Shown: piece after piece, positions 43,787 to 52,197 of the stretch
Layout: the number at the start of each line of letters is the position of its first letter
Numbering within the stretch: the stretch's first letter is position 1
Assembly (NCBI GenBank): GCA_964462595.1
Contig: CAYWXM010000039.1
Span: forward strand, 1-64,000
Direction of reading: 5' to 3'
Length of the DNA stretch: 64,000 bases
DNA from: SURF-21 sp964462595
GTDB taxonomy: Bacteria > Actinomycetota > Geothermincolia > Geothermincolales > RBG-13-55-18
Program-made: the position numbers and the translations under genes
The notes under the pieces: generated by a model
What the model saw: the letters and a program-made list of their open reading frames with translations, nothing else
What the model was told of the DNA's origin: nothing
Databases searched by the model: none

Positions 43787-44779
43787 TCAAGAGTCGGCCG
43801 TGAAGCGCGTCTCCCGGCGAGCTGACCCCGCCTCACCGGTCGCCCCGCCCCGGGTCCTTACAGATCCGCTATGGCGAAAGCGGGACGATGGCCTGCGCGG
43901 TTTTTTCTCCTCGCCCTCGTCGCGGCGCAGGGAGAGGACGATGGCGCCGCCGATGATGAAGACGAAAGAGAGCAGGCGCAACAGGAACATTCCCGTGCTT
44001 GACGGCATGGGCTCGTGCATGGCCACGATACCGATGATGATGGGGATGAGGTTGGACATGCCCGTGGTTATGGGCACCACGACGATGGCCTTACCCCGCT
44101 GCATGGCGGTCTGATCGAGCACCAGGGTGACCAAGGGCAACAGGATGATCAGGTACAGGTAGGGTGAGAGCAGGGCATTGCGAAAGCCGTGCTCCCAGAA
44201 ACGGCTGCCGATGTCGTTCCAGCCCAGCTTGATGATGACCGCGGTCAGGCCGATGAGCACCCCCGAGGCCACCGCTATGAGGTTGGGGGCGTTGGCGTGC
44301 TTTTTCGTAAAGCCTTGATGGAGAGAAACGCCGGCGGCGGCAAAAAAGAAGATGACGAAAAACCACAATACGAAGGGATTGTAGGAAAAGGCCTTGGATG
44401 GTACGCCGATGAGGGTACGCCCGAGCAGGATGAGCCCGAGGATTATGGTGCCGATGCCCAGCCAGTCCGAGATGGACGGCTTTTCCCCCAACTTGGTTAT
44501 GGCCAGCACCGCCAGCACCGCGATGCCCGCTGTATTGATGGGCTGCACCACCGACAGGGGTGCCAGCCCAACTGCCATCCCTTTGATGAAGGTGCCCGCG
44601 AACTGCAGCCCCTGCGCCTCCAGCCAGGGCCGGCATGCTATGAAGGCTTTTACTGTCTCCAGGGGCTTCTGGGAGCCGATGAGGGGGAGCTGGTCGAGCT
44701 CCCTCTTCTGCATATAACCGCTGTAATTGATCATGGTGGTGGCGACAAGGGACATCACCACCGCTATGGCTAGAACCAT
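43787..44779 (-). CDS. DMT/EamA-type permease
   Basis: A 330-residue membrane protein with about nine to ten hydrophobic segments in two similar halves, as in the drug/metabolite transporter superfamily. LAPLSVVQPINTAGIAVLAVLA and the matching second-half KAIVVVPITTGMSNLIPIIIGI are typical of multidrug-resistance-like EamA members. The last 45 residues are a charged cytosolic tail of low complexity. AGGAGG lies five bases before the ATG at 44779. The substrate is unknown. Confidence 0.82.
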   Translation of the reverse strand: MVLAIAVVMSLVATTMINYSGYMQKRELDQLPLIGSQKPLETVKAFIACRPWLEAQGLQFAGTFIKGMAVGLAPLSVVQPINTAGIAVLAVLAITKLGEKPSISDWLGIGTIILGLILLGRTLIGVPSKAFSYNPFVLWFFVIFFFAAAGVSLHQGFTKKHANAPNLIAVASGVLIGLTAVIIKLGWNDIGSRFWEHGFRNALLSPYLYLIILLPLVTLVLDQTAMQRGKAIVVVPITTGMSNLIPIIIGIVAMHEPMPSSTGMFLLRLLSFVFIIGGAIVLSLRRDEGEEKKPRRPSSRFRHSGSVRTRGGATGEAGSARRETRFTADS

Positions 44780-44827
44780 CACAACCTCCTGGCGCTATTC
44801 TAATGGTTGAGGGTGATGGCTTAAAGG

Positions 44828-45817
44828 CTATTCGACGTGATAATACCAGGTACCTTCGCGGACCTCCCGGATGACCTTTTCGTCTTTCTCCAGGAGAACC
44901 AGGTGGCCGAATACCTCGCGCATGGCCAGGAAGATATTCGACGGCGACATATCGGCCTGGACGAACTGTATGAGGTCGAGGCCCATGGCGAGTATGGTCA
45001 TCTCGCGCCCCCTGAGGTTGGCCACGATGTAGCGCTGGCGCTGCTCGTGGTGGGTGAGGATGTCCCGGATACGACCGCGGAAATCGGAGATGCAGTTGCC
45101 GTGTCCGGGGAAAGCCTGGATCACGGGCAGGTCTATGAGGCTGCTTATGGACTCCAGGTAGGCGGGCAGGCCGCTTTTCATGTCCCCGTCCTCGCCGCGA
45201 TATATATCGGGGTTAGGCGTTATCTTGTCCAGGAGAAGGTCTCCGGTGACGATGAGGAAGTAGTCCGGGAGCGAGAGCACGATATGGTCGAGACTGTGGC
45301 CGGGAGTGTAGATGACCTTTAGCCTGAAAGGGTCGCCCTCGAGCAGTTCACCCCCTTCCAGCAGGCGGTCGGCCTGCGTGGAACCGGCAACCTCCAGCCA
45401 CTGGTCCATCATCCGCTGGTTCGTTCGCATGAGGTCGGGAGACAGGCCGAGCATCAGGCTGAATTGCAGTAGTTCCTCCATCTCCTCGACCACCGCGCCA
45501 CGATAATCGGTGACCTTGGGCGCCGCCAGCCGGTGGCACAGTAGCTCGGCGCCGCTGTCCTCCCTGAGGCGGGCGGCAAGGCCCATGTGGTCGGGGTGGG
45601 AGTGGGTGAGCACGATACGCTGAAGTTGGGACGGCCGGTAGCCGAGCTGCTGCATCGCTCTGGTGAGGTCCTCCTCGACCCCTTTCATCATGGGGCCGGT
45701 GTCGATGAGAGTGAGCGGAGAGCCCTCCAAGAGGTAGACGTTTACGTGGTCCATCCTGAACGGCATGGTCAGCTGGATCTTGCAGACCCCTGGAATTATG
45801 CGCTTGACTAACACCAT
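44828..45817 (-). CDS. Metallo-beta-lactamase fold hydrolase
   Basis: A 329-residue MBL-fold hydrolase. The zinc motif THSHPDHMG, the TPGHSLDHIVL histidine, the VTGDLLLD aspartate and the late FPGHG histidine are all present, so two metals should bind. A C-terminal region of about 80 residues, perhaps winged-helix (HHEQRQRYIVANLRG), resembles the LACTB2 arrangement. Such enzymes cleave thioesters, phosphodiesters or act on RNA; the substrate is open. It lies immediately upstream, same strand, of the DMT permease and may be cotranscribed. Confidence 0.88.
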   Translation of the reverse strand: MVLVKRIIPGVCKIQLTMPFRMDHVNVYLLEGSPLTLIDTGPMMKGVEEDLTRAMQQLGYRPSQLQRIVLTHSHPDHMGLAARLREDSGAELLCHRLAAPKVTDYRGAVVEEMEELLQFSLMLGLSPDLMRTNQRMMDQWLEVAGSTQADRLLEGGELLEGDPFRLKVIYTPGHSLDHIVLSLPDYFLIVTGDLLLDKITPNPDIYRGEDGDMKSGLPAYLESISSLIDLPVIQAFPGHGNCISDFRGRIRDILTHHEQRQRYIVANLRGREMTILAMGLDLIQFVQADMSPSNIFLAMREVFGHLVLLEKDEKVIREVREGTWYYHVE

Positions 45818-46085
45818 CGTAAGCTCCGTGTCCCAGAAGAACGGTATAGAGCAGGGGCGAAAGCACTAACCTTCATAACGCTCCGATTATATCCCAAACC
45901 CGGCCGGAGAGTCCCTGGAAAAGGAAGCCGCAGCCGCTGCGTGACCATCTCCCGCATGTCCGGCACCCGCATCCAGACCGGCCAAGCGAAAGAGGGCGGG
46001 GCTACAGCCGATATCTTCTCCCCGGGCTTCATATGCTCGAATCGAAAGTAGGAAAGACCGGCGTTTGTCAGGCTCCGGCCGGTGG

Positions 46086-48608
46086 CTACGTTTCGGACTC
46101 AAGGCTGGGCCCGGATGATTCACCGGCGGATATCGCCGCGGTGTCCCCCGCAGCCGCCCGTGACCCGATGTTCCTGCGCTTGGCTACGATGGCCAGCACG
46201 CTGGGCAGAACCAGTATCGCCCCGAGGAGAGCGCCCAGCAGGCCCACGGTCGTGGCCCACCCGAACCTCTGCATCATCCCCATGTTGGAAAAGCCGAGGA
46301 CGGCGAAGACGCCGCAGGTGGTGAGGGCCGCGGCCAGCAGCGCGCGCCCCACGTTCTTCACCGTGTTCTTTATGGCATCCTCCAGGCTGCTGCCGTTTCC
46401 ATGGAATTCCTCCCGGAAGCGGTGAGTTATATGGATGCCGAAGTCGATACCCGCCCCGATGACCAGGGCAGAGACCATAACCGTCATGATATCAAGAGGC
46501 CATCCCATGGCGAAGAGGAAGACAAGCTCGGCCACCATGCCGCACACCACGACGACAATGGTGGCGATGCCGTACGTGAAGGACTTGAACACGATGATCA
46601 GGACAAGGGCACACAACAGCAGGGCGAGGCCCGAGGTCTTGACCTGGGTGGGCAGGATGTTGCCCATCAGGTCGGCCACCAGCACCGTAAACCCGGTGCT
46701 GGTGAACTCCAGGTCCGTTCCCTCCGCGATGGCGGCGGACTGGTCGCGCATGATAGCCGTCTTGACCCTGAGCTCGTCCTCCGTATCCGGGAATCCCGAT
46801 CTCAGGTAGATAATGGCCGTGTCTCCTTCCTCGTTGACGAAGGCGCTGACGGGCATGCGCGCCGCCAGCAGCTCCACGATCGCCTCCACCTCCTGTCGAG
46901 ACCCGGGCACGGTGCCGTCCGGGGTTCCCATGAGCACGTAGTCGGCGATGGAGCTGATCCTGTCCCGGGCGAAGTAATCCTCGCTGTCGGGAAAGTTGCG
47001 CGAGTCGAGCGGTAGGGCCTGCTCCAGCTCCAGTATCGCGGCCAGGTTAGCGGGGTCTAGGATATCCCCCTTCACCAGGATGATATCGTTGTTCTGGGGG
47101 CCGAAGATGTCTGTGATCATCTGGCTGGCCTGTGTGCTGGGGAGGCCCTCGGGGAACATCTTTTTGATATCGGCGCCGGTCTTCACGTTGAACATGGCGA
47201 AGACGGAGAAGGCTATGAACAGCAGGGTTATTATGGCCACCGTCCAGTGATGGCGCTCCGAGACGAGGGCCATCCTCACCAGGGCGCGGTCGATGAACTG
47301 TCCGTACCATGCATCGCGGCGCCTCTGGCGCATCTTCTCCAGGTGCGACTCCAGCTTCTCCGCCTTCTTGCGGCGGTCCCGGATGACGATGATCGCGGGC
47401 AGCAGGGTCAGCGAGAGCAGGAAGCTGAAGGCGATGCCCAGCATGCACAGCAGGCCGAAGTCCCGCATGGGAGGTATATCGGTGATCATGAAGGAAGAGA
47501 ACCCGATCAGCGTGGTGATGGCGGTGAGGAACACCGCCACTCCCACCGTCTTGATGGAGGTGGTGGCGGAGAGGTCCACGCTGAGCCCGTCCTCCCTCTC
47601 CTCGTAGTAGCGGCTGAGGATATGGATGACGTAGGCGATGTTTATACCCAGCATGAGGGGCATGATGGCCACGCTCATGGTGGTGTAGGTGATGCCCACC
47701 CAGCCCATGAAACCGAGTATCCAGAAGATGGCCACGAAGATTATAAGCAGCGGCAGGCCCACGTCCGAGAAGCGCCGGAAGGTGAGGTAGAGGATGAACA
47801 TGATGAAGAGTAAGGCGATGAGCATGAGCTTGCTCGTCTCCTTCTGCATGAACTCCAGGGAGTCCTGGGTGCTGGTGGCCTCACCGGTCACGTAGGTCTC
47901 GACGCCCGTTATGCCGCCGAACTCGTCCACCACGAATTCCCGCATCTTTTTGCCCAGGTTGTTCAGCTCGTTCTGGGTCAGCTCGGGATCGAGCTGGAAG
48001 TTTATGATGGTCGCCTCCCCGTCCTCGGAGATGACACCGGCGATGTTCTCGCTGTTGTCCTGGAAGACGGCCAGGAACTGCGACTGTACCTCGGGTGGAA
48101 ACCCGTCCCCGAAAAACCCGGCCAGCATATCCATGACCGGTGATTCGGGGTCGGGATGGATATAGAACTGCAGGAACTGCTGGAGTACGGCATCGTCGAT
48201 CGCCGCGAGGTCTATTTCGCTCTCGACACCAGCCATATTCATCATCTCGGGCAGCTTGTATTTCAGGAAATCCAGGTAGGTCTCGACCTTGAGGATGTTC
48301 CCTTCCTCGAAACCCGCCTCCGCCATCTTCTCCACGCTTAACCCGTAGATCGTCCTGGCGACCTCGGGATCGGTCACGTCGTCGGTCACCACGAGGACGG
48401 TCTCGGTGGTGATGCCCCCGACGAGCTCCTTCACCTCGTCGTAGGCCTGGATCGACTCGTAATCCTTGGGCATCATGGCTTCCTGGCTGAGCTCGGTGCT
48501 TATGCGTGGTAAGCCGGCGGCCAGGAAGGCGGTCAATAGAACTACCACGAGGACCACCAGCCAGGGCCGCTTCTCCGATTGACTGGCGAAAAACTCAAAG
48601 ACCTTCAC
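46086..48608 (-). CDS. RND superfamily exporter, MMPL/HAE3 type
   Basis: An 840-residue exporter with two repeats of one plus five transmembrane helices and two large extracellular loops (about residues 35-240 and 480-640). The helical cores read LMLIALLFIMFILYLTFRRFSD and, in repeat two, a GAGIDFGIHITHRFREE stretch; MLGINIAYVIHILSRYYEE is its repeat-one counterpart. The group moves lipids, hopanoids or hydrophobic compounds using proton flow. GTG start. A MarR gene lies just upstream on the same strand, so regulation by a small lipophilic ligand is likely. Confidence 0.9.
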   Translation of the reverse strand: MKVFEFFASQSEKRPWLVVLVVVLLTAFLAAGLPRISTELSQEAMMPKDYESIQAYDEVKELVGGITTETVLVVTDDVTDPEVARTIYGLSVEKMAEAGFEEGNILKVETYLDFLKYKLPEMMNMAGVESEIDLAAIDDAVLQQFLQFYIHPDPESPVMDMLAGFFGDGFPPEVQSQFLAVFQDNSENIAGVISEDGEATIINFQLDPELTQNELNNLGKKMREFVVDEFGGITGVETYVTGEATSTQDSLEFMQKETSKLMLIALLFIMFILYLTFRRFSDVGLPLLIIFVAIFWILGFMGWVGITYTTMSVAIMPLMLGINIAYVIHILSRYYEEREDGLSVDLSATTSIKTVGVAVFLTAITTLIGFSSFMITDIPPMRDFGLLCMLGIAFSFLLSLTLLPAIIVIRDRRKKAEKLESHLEKMRQRRRDAWYGQFIDRALVRMALVSERHHWTVAIITLLFIAFSVFAMFNVKTGADIKKMFPEGLPSTQASQMITDIFGPQNNDIILVKGDILDPANLAAILELEQALPLDSRNFPDSEDYFARDRISSIADYVLMGTPDGTVPGSRQEVEAIVELLAARMPVSAFVNEEGDTAIIYLRSGFPDTEDELRVKTAIMRDQSAAIAEGTDLEFTSTGFTVLVADLMGNILPTQVKTSGLALLLCALVLIIVFKSFTYGIATIVVVVCGMVAELVFLFAMGWPLDIMTVMVSALVIGAGIDFGIHITHRFREEFHGNGSSLEDAIKNTVKNVGRALLAAALTTCGVFAVLGFSNMGMMQRFGWATTVGLLGALLGAILVLPSVLAIVAKRRNIGSRAAAGDTAAISAGESSGPSLESET

Positions 48609-48746
48609 TGTTTCCAGACCCCGCTTTCTGTATCCTGTCTTTCATCTCAATCCATCCGCTCGAGATCCTTAGCCAGCCAGAACCGTATAAGGAAGTTCCA
48701 GGCTCGCTGCATTTTCTCCCATCACGTCCGTTCAACTCGGGCCTGT

Positions 48747-49205
48747 TCAGGCCGTCCCTTCTTTTTCGAATTGCAGCTGCAGTCTCTTTAGGAGCCGCAG
48801 GAGGTCTTCTCTCTCATCGGAGGGGACGGCGGCCAGGGCCTCGCTCATCTTGCGCTGGTTGTACTCTTCGATCTGCCGCGCGATGTTTGCACCTTCAGCG
48901 GACAGGGCGACCATAACCAGTCGCCGGTCGCTGTCGTCCCTGCCCCTCTCCACCAATCCCTTCTCCAGCAGGAGGTCCACCATGCGGGTAGCGACACTCT
49001 GCGTGACGCGCAGCCCCTGGGAGAGTTCCCCCATGCTGATCCGGCCTTCCCTTCGCAGCACCAGAAGGAGCATGGACTGGGGGAAGGTGAGTCCCATCTC
49101 CTCCCACGTCCCCATGCCGGAGCGGAAACTGTGGATTATGCGCATGATCGTGTCCCACAGCTCCTGCGTGTAGCGCTCCATTTCCCGGTCGTCTATTGTT
49201 GGCAT
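48747..49205 (-). CDS. MarR family transcriptional regulator
   Basis: A 152-residue winged-helix protein. SMGELSQGLRVTQSVATRMV is the recognition-helix region and LVERGRDDSDRRLVMVALSA the wing with its DxRR motif. N- and C-terminal helices make the dimer. It probably represses its own promoter and the RND exporter downstream (gap of 138 bases). The leader carries TATTT and AAATA arms around AGCAGGAGC, a weak candidate operator. Confidence 0.92.
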   Translation of the reverse strand: MPTIDDREMERYTQELWDTIMRIIHSFRSGMGTWEEMGLTFPQSMLLLVLRREGRISMGELSQGLRVTQSVATRMVDLLLEKGLVERGRDDSDRRLVMVALSAEGANIARQIEEYNQRKMSEALAAVPSDEREDLLRLLKRLQLQFEKEGTA

Positions 49206-49244
49206 AGCTAATATTTGCTCCTGCTAAATAATCGGTCGCTTCCC

Positions 49245-49273
49245 AAAATACTTAACGGTGTTCTCCATGTCAA
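49245..49273 (-). promoter_or_regulatory. Promoter of marR, TTGACA-N17-TATTTT
   Basis: On the minus strand TTGACA lies at 49273-49268 and TATTTT at 49250-49245, 17 bases apart. The predicted start leaves a short leader containing the ribosome site AGGAGC. It probably drives marR and the exporter. Confidence 0.72.
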
Positions 49274-49455
49274 GGGATTTCGCCAAACCCTTTCCCCACC
49301 TCCCGCGCCGCGATCATTTTACCGCAGGAAGGGTTCGGGTTCTGCGTTCCGAGCCGCAGGCGAGGAATACCAAGGTTGAACCCATCGCCCAGCTGCGCCG
49401 CCGGGCAACGCGGAGCGTTGGCGCCGGGGTTTATCCTGGCACCACTCCCCCGGGA

Positions 49456-49484
49456 CCGACTTCGGGTGCTCGTATCACTATAAT
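49456..49484 (+). promoter_or_regulatory. Promoter of mnmA, apparently giving a leaderless mRNA
   Basis: TATAAT at 49479-49484 is followed by only six bases before the mnmA ATG, so transcription should start at or beside the A of the start codon. The minus 35 is CCGACT, 17 bases upstream. No ribosome-binding sequence precedes the gene. Confidence 0.65.
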
Positions 49485-49490
49485 GAAAAG

Positions 49491-50579
49491 ATGAGCCGTG
49501 AACGGAAAAGCGTCGTGGTGTCCATGAGCGGCGGGGTCGATTCATCGGCAGCCGCGGCGGCACTGCTGGATCAGGGATGGCGGGTTACCGGGGTTACCTT
49601 CCGCATGTGGGAGGGCTGCCCGCTGTCGCCCGTATCGGGCCCGGCTTCGCGCGACTCGGTCCTCACCGTGCGGGAGGCGGCGGCTGCCGCCCTGAAACTG
49701 GGCATAGAGCATAAGGTGATCGACCTGCAGGAGCGTTTCAAGGCGCTGGTAGCCGAGCCTTTCGTACGGGAATACCTGCGCGGGCGCACCCCCAATCCCT
49801 GCGTGGAATGTAACCGGAAGGTGAGGTTTCCCGCCCTGTTCGAGGTGGCCGGCGAGCTGGGGGCGGGCGCCGTGGCCACCGGGCATTACGCCCGCATCCG
49901 CCCATTAGAGACGGGAGAATACTCCCTCTTGAGGGCCGTGGCGCTGGGGAAGGACCAGTCATACGCCCTCTACGGCCTGGACCAGGAGCAGCTCTCGCGC
50001 TGCATCTTCCCCAACGGCAGGGTGTCCAAGGAGGAAGTGCGAAAGGCGGCGCTTTCGCGGGGGCTTGCCGCAGTCGACATAGAAGAGAGCCAGGATATCT
50101 GCTTCCTTTGCGGGGGAGACTACCGGGATTATATCTCTCTTTACAATCCCGAGGCCGCCGTGCCGGGCCCCATCCTCGACACCGCCGGGAAGACCATCGG
50201 CGAGCACCGTGGCATCGCGTTCTATACCGTAGGCCAGAGGCGGGGGCTTGGCGTCTCCACCCCCGCGCCCTTATTCGTGACGGCGCTGGATCCCGCGCGG
50301 CGGGAGGTCGTCGTCGGGAGCAGGGATGAGGTGCCGGGCCAGTGGCTGCTCGCGGAGGAGGCGCACTGGATCAAGGGCGGTCCCCCGGCAGGGTCATTTG
50401 AGGCTTCGGCCATGGCGCGCTACAACACCAGGCCTGAGCCCTGCCGGGTAAAGGTGCTGGATGACGCCTTCGAGCTATATTTCCAGGCCAGGGTATGGGC
50501 CCTCACGCCCGGCCAGCACGCCGTGCTCTACCGCGGCGACGAGGTCCTCGGAGGGGGCGTCATCACCTCCGCCAAATAA
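49491..50579 (+). CDS. mnmA: tRNA 2-thiouridylase
   Basis: A 362-residue MnmA, which thiolates U34 of tRNA-Lys, -Glu and -Gln. The PP-loop VSMSGGVDSSAAAAALL, the first cysteine in PNPCVECNRKVRF (C107), GHYARI, KDQSYAL and the second catalytic cysteine in ESQDICFLCGGDY (C204) are all intact. A 10-residue insert (CPLSPVSGPA) near residue 43 replaces the usual MWEK-containing loop. It appears to be translated from a leaderless transcript. An R1 element follows four bases after the stop. Confidence 0.94.
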   Translation: MSRERKSVVVSMSGGVDSSAAAAALLDQGWRVTGVTFRMWEGCPLSPVSGPASRDSVLTVREAAAAALKLGIEHKVIDLQERFKALVAEPFVREYLRGRTPNPCVECNRKVRFPALFEVAGELGAGAVATGHYARIRPLETGEYSLLRAVALGKDQSYALYGLDQEQLSRCIFPNGRVSKEEVRKAALSRGLAAVDIEESQDICFLCGGDYRDYISLYNPEAAVPGPILDTAGKTIGEHRGIAFYTVGQRRGLGVSTPAPLFVTALDPARREVVVGSRDEVPGQWLLAEEAHWIKGGPPAGSFEASAMARYNTRPEPCRVKVLDDAFELYFQARVWALTPGQHAVLYRGDEVLGGGVITSAK

Positions 50580-50582
50580 AAA

Positions 50583-50706
50583 GGGTCAGGTCTTGTTTTT
50601 TGCATACCCCGGTATGTTTCAGAAAACCCCACAACATTACCTCACTGGACCTGGCCTTTTAGAGTAAAACGTACTCCGGTATGTGGAGAAAACAAAACCT
50701 GACCCC
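50583..50706. repeat. R1 element, copy B (124 bp, terminal inverted repeats)
   Basis: Begins GGGTCAGGTCTTGTTTT and ends AAAACAAAACCTGACCCC, with CATACCCCGGTATG inside the left end and ACTCCGGTATG inside the right. It starts just after the mnmA stop. The rest of the gap to thiM (50707-50855) contains no gene. Confidence 0.88.
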
Positions 50707-50855
50707 GCATGGGCATTATCTCAAGCCTGCGGCGACAAAACGCAAGACCAGACACCCTACGGGGGCCGGATCGAGGCGTGAGTTAGCGATCAAGTGAGAC
50801 TGCGGCCAGGATAGATGCTCCCCCTACCCTTCACAACGCAAGCCTTTGAACCCGG

Positions 50856-51674
50856 TCATGCCAGCTCGACCTTGATGCCCTTGAGTTTGCGGAACATGCT
50901 GAGTTCGTAGAGGGTGTTGTATAGCTCCACGTGAAAGCTTCCCGGCAGCCTGCCGGACGACCCCGCCGCTTTCTCGCCCGCGAGGCCGAAAAGGGCAAGC
51001 CCGGCAGCGGTCGCCTCCAGGTAGGGCTTTCCCGAAGCCAGGAACACGGCAATGGCGGTGGTGGCCATGCATCCCGTCCCGGTGACCCTGCCCAGGAGGG
51101 CGTGCCCGTTGTGAACGCGGGCGGTACGCTCGCCGTCGCTCACCACGTCCACCTCGCCGGTTACTGCGGCCACGCAAGCGGCCGTCGAAGCCAGGCTGGC
51201 GGCTATCTCCCCCACATCCCCGCTGACGGAGAGCGAGTCCACACCGCGTATCTCGGCCTCCACCCCGGCGAGAACGGCCATCTCGGCGGCGTTGCCGCGT
51301 ATGGCCGTGAAGCGCACCTCGTCGAGCAGTTGCCGGGCTATGCGGGTGCGGTAGGAGGTGGCTCCAGCCCCCACCGGGTCGAAGACCACCGGCACGCCGG
51401 CGCGGTTGGCCGCCTTACCGGCCGCCAGCATGGCCTTCTCCAGGTCGGGATAGGGGGTGCCCATGTTGAGGATCAGGGCTGCGGCCTGTGCGGCCATCTC
51501 CTCGACCTCCTCTACGGCGTGGGCCATGACCGGCGAGGCGCCCATGCACAGGGTGGCATTGGCGGTCTCGTTCATAACCACGTAGTTGGTTATGTGGTGG
51601 ACGAGGGGTTTATTATTTTCGATCCACTCCAGCCTCTCCTTCATAAAAGCTTCCACGTCGAATCTCTCTGCCAT
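50856..51674 (-). CDS. thiM: Hydroxyethylthiazole kinase
   Basis: A 272-residue ribokinase-fold ThiM, phosphorylating 4-methyl-5-(2-hydroxyethyl)thiazole in thiamine salvage. NKPLVHHITNYVVMNETAN, GASPVMAHAVEEVEEM, VFDPVGAGATSYR, RGNAAEMAVL and the catalytic GRVTGTGCMATTAIAVF (with C in place of A in the GAGD-like anion hole, normal for ThiM) are present. No other thi gene lies nearby. The upstream sequence lacks a TPP riboswitch but carries a palindrome at 51717. Confidence 0.94.
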   Translation of the reverse strand: MAERFDVEAFMKERLEWIENNKPLVHHITNYVVMNETANATLCMGASPVMAHAVEEVEEMAAQAAALILNMGTPYPDLEKAMLAAGKAANRAGVPVVFDPVGAGATSYRTRIARQLLDEVRFTAIRGNAAEMAVLAGVEAEIRGVDSLSVSGDVGEIAASLASTAACVAAVTGEVDVVSDGERTARVHNGHALLGRVTGTGCMATTAIAVFLASGKPYLEATAAGLALFGLAGEKAAGSSGRLPGSFHVELYNTLYELSMFRKLKGIKVELA

Positions 51675-51716
51675 CTCACTCCTCCCGATGTCACCGATGC
51701 GCTTTGGCCGAGGTGT

Positions 51717-51780
51717 GGGTTACGGTAACCCGCAGATCCCTTACCGCCGACTCCCGCGACCCTGTATATCCCTGTATATC
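51717..51780 (-). promoter_or_regulatory. Palindrome and tandem decamer upstream of thiM
   Basis: GGGTTAC-G-GTAACCC (51717-51731) is a perfect inverted repeat about 45 bases before the thiM start. Behind it CCTGTATATC occurs twice in tandem (51761-51780); on the thiM strand each gives a TATACA minus-10-like hexamer. This could be a repressor site and promoter. The remaining gap, 51781-52080, shows nothing recognisable. Confidence 0.45.
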
Positions 51781-52086
51781 ACCCATAAAATGGTAACCTT
51801 GCCCAGTCCTGGTCGATGTCTGGTATGTGCCTGTCTCGCGCGATGACCGCACGGGAACGGTTCATATTATATCCTACCGGCAGGAACCCCCGGCAAGAGA
51901 AAACAGCGTCACGTGCGGGCATGGCATGTAAACAGGCTCCCATGCCCCGCCTAGCGGGAGAGAAACAGAGATCGTTGCGGGCGTTAGTCCGCTTCCTGCA
52001 CGGGAGGGTGTCGAACCTGGAAATATATAGCTTTCGTGGCGCATCTCCAGGTCCTCGAGGGGTCACGTATTTCCAGCGTTCTAAAG

Positions 52087-52092
52087 TATAAT
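52087..52092 (+). promoter_or_regulatory. Minus-10 TATAAT before the glycerol-3-phosphate dehydrogenase gene
   Basis: An exact TATAAT lies about 105 bases before the chosen start. No good minus 35 is present at 16-18 bases, so activity may need an activator. The leader between has no evident structure. Confidence 0.4.
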
Positions 52093-52197
52093 CAAGTGGA
52101 AGTCAGATACCGAATCTGGTGCAGGTACCGGTTTTGGGATGCCGATACAGATGAAAGTGTACGCAAGCAACCCGTAGGGCTTAAGGAGCTGAGAAAG

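Noticed and set aside
51675..51800. TPP riboswitch upstream of thiM
   Set aside because: The conserved CTGAGA and ACCTGAT-like elements are absent on the thiM strand.
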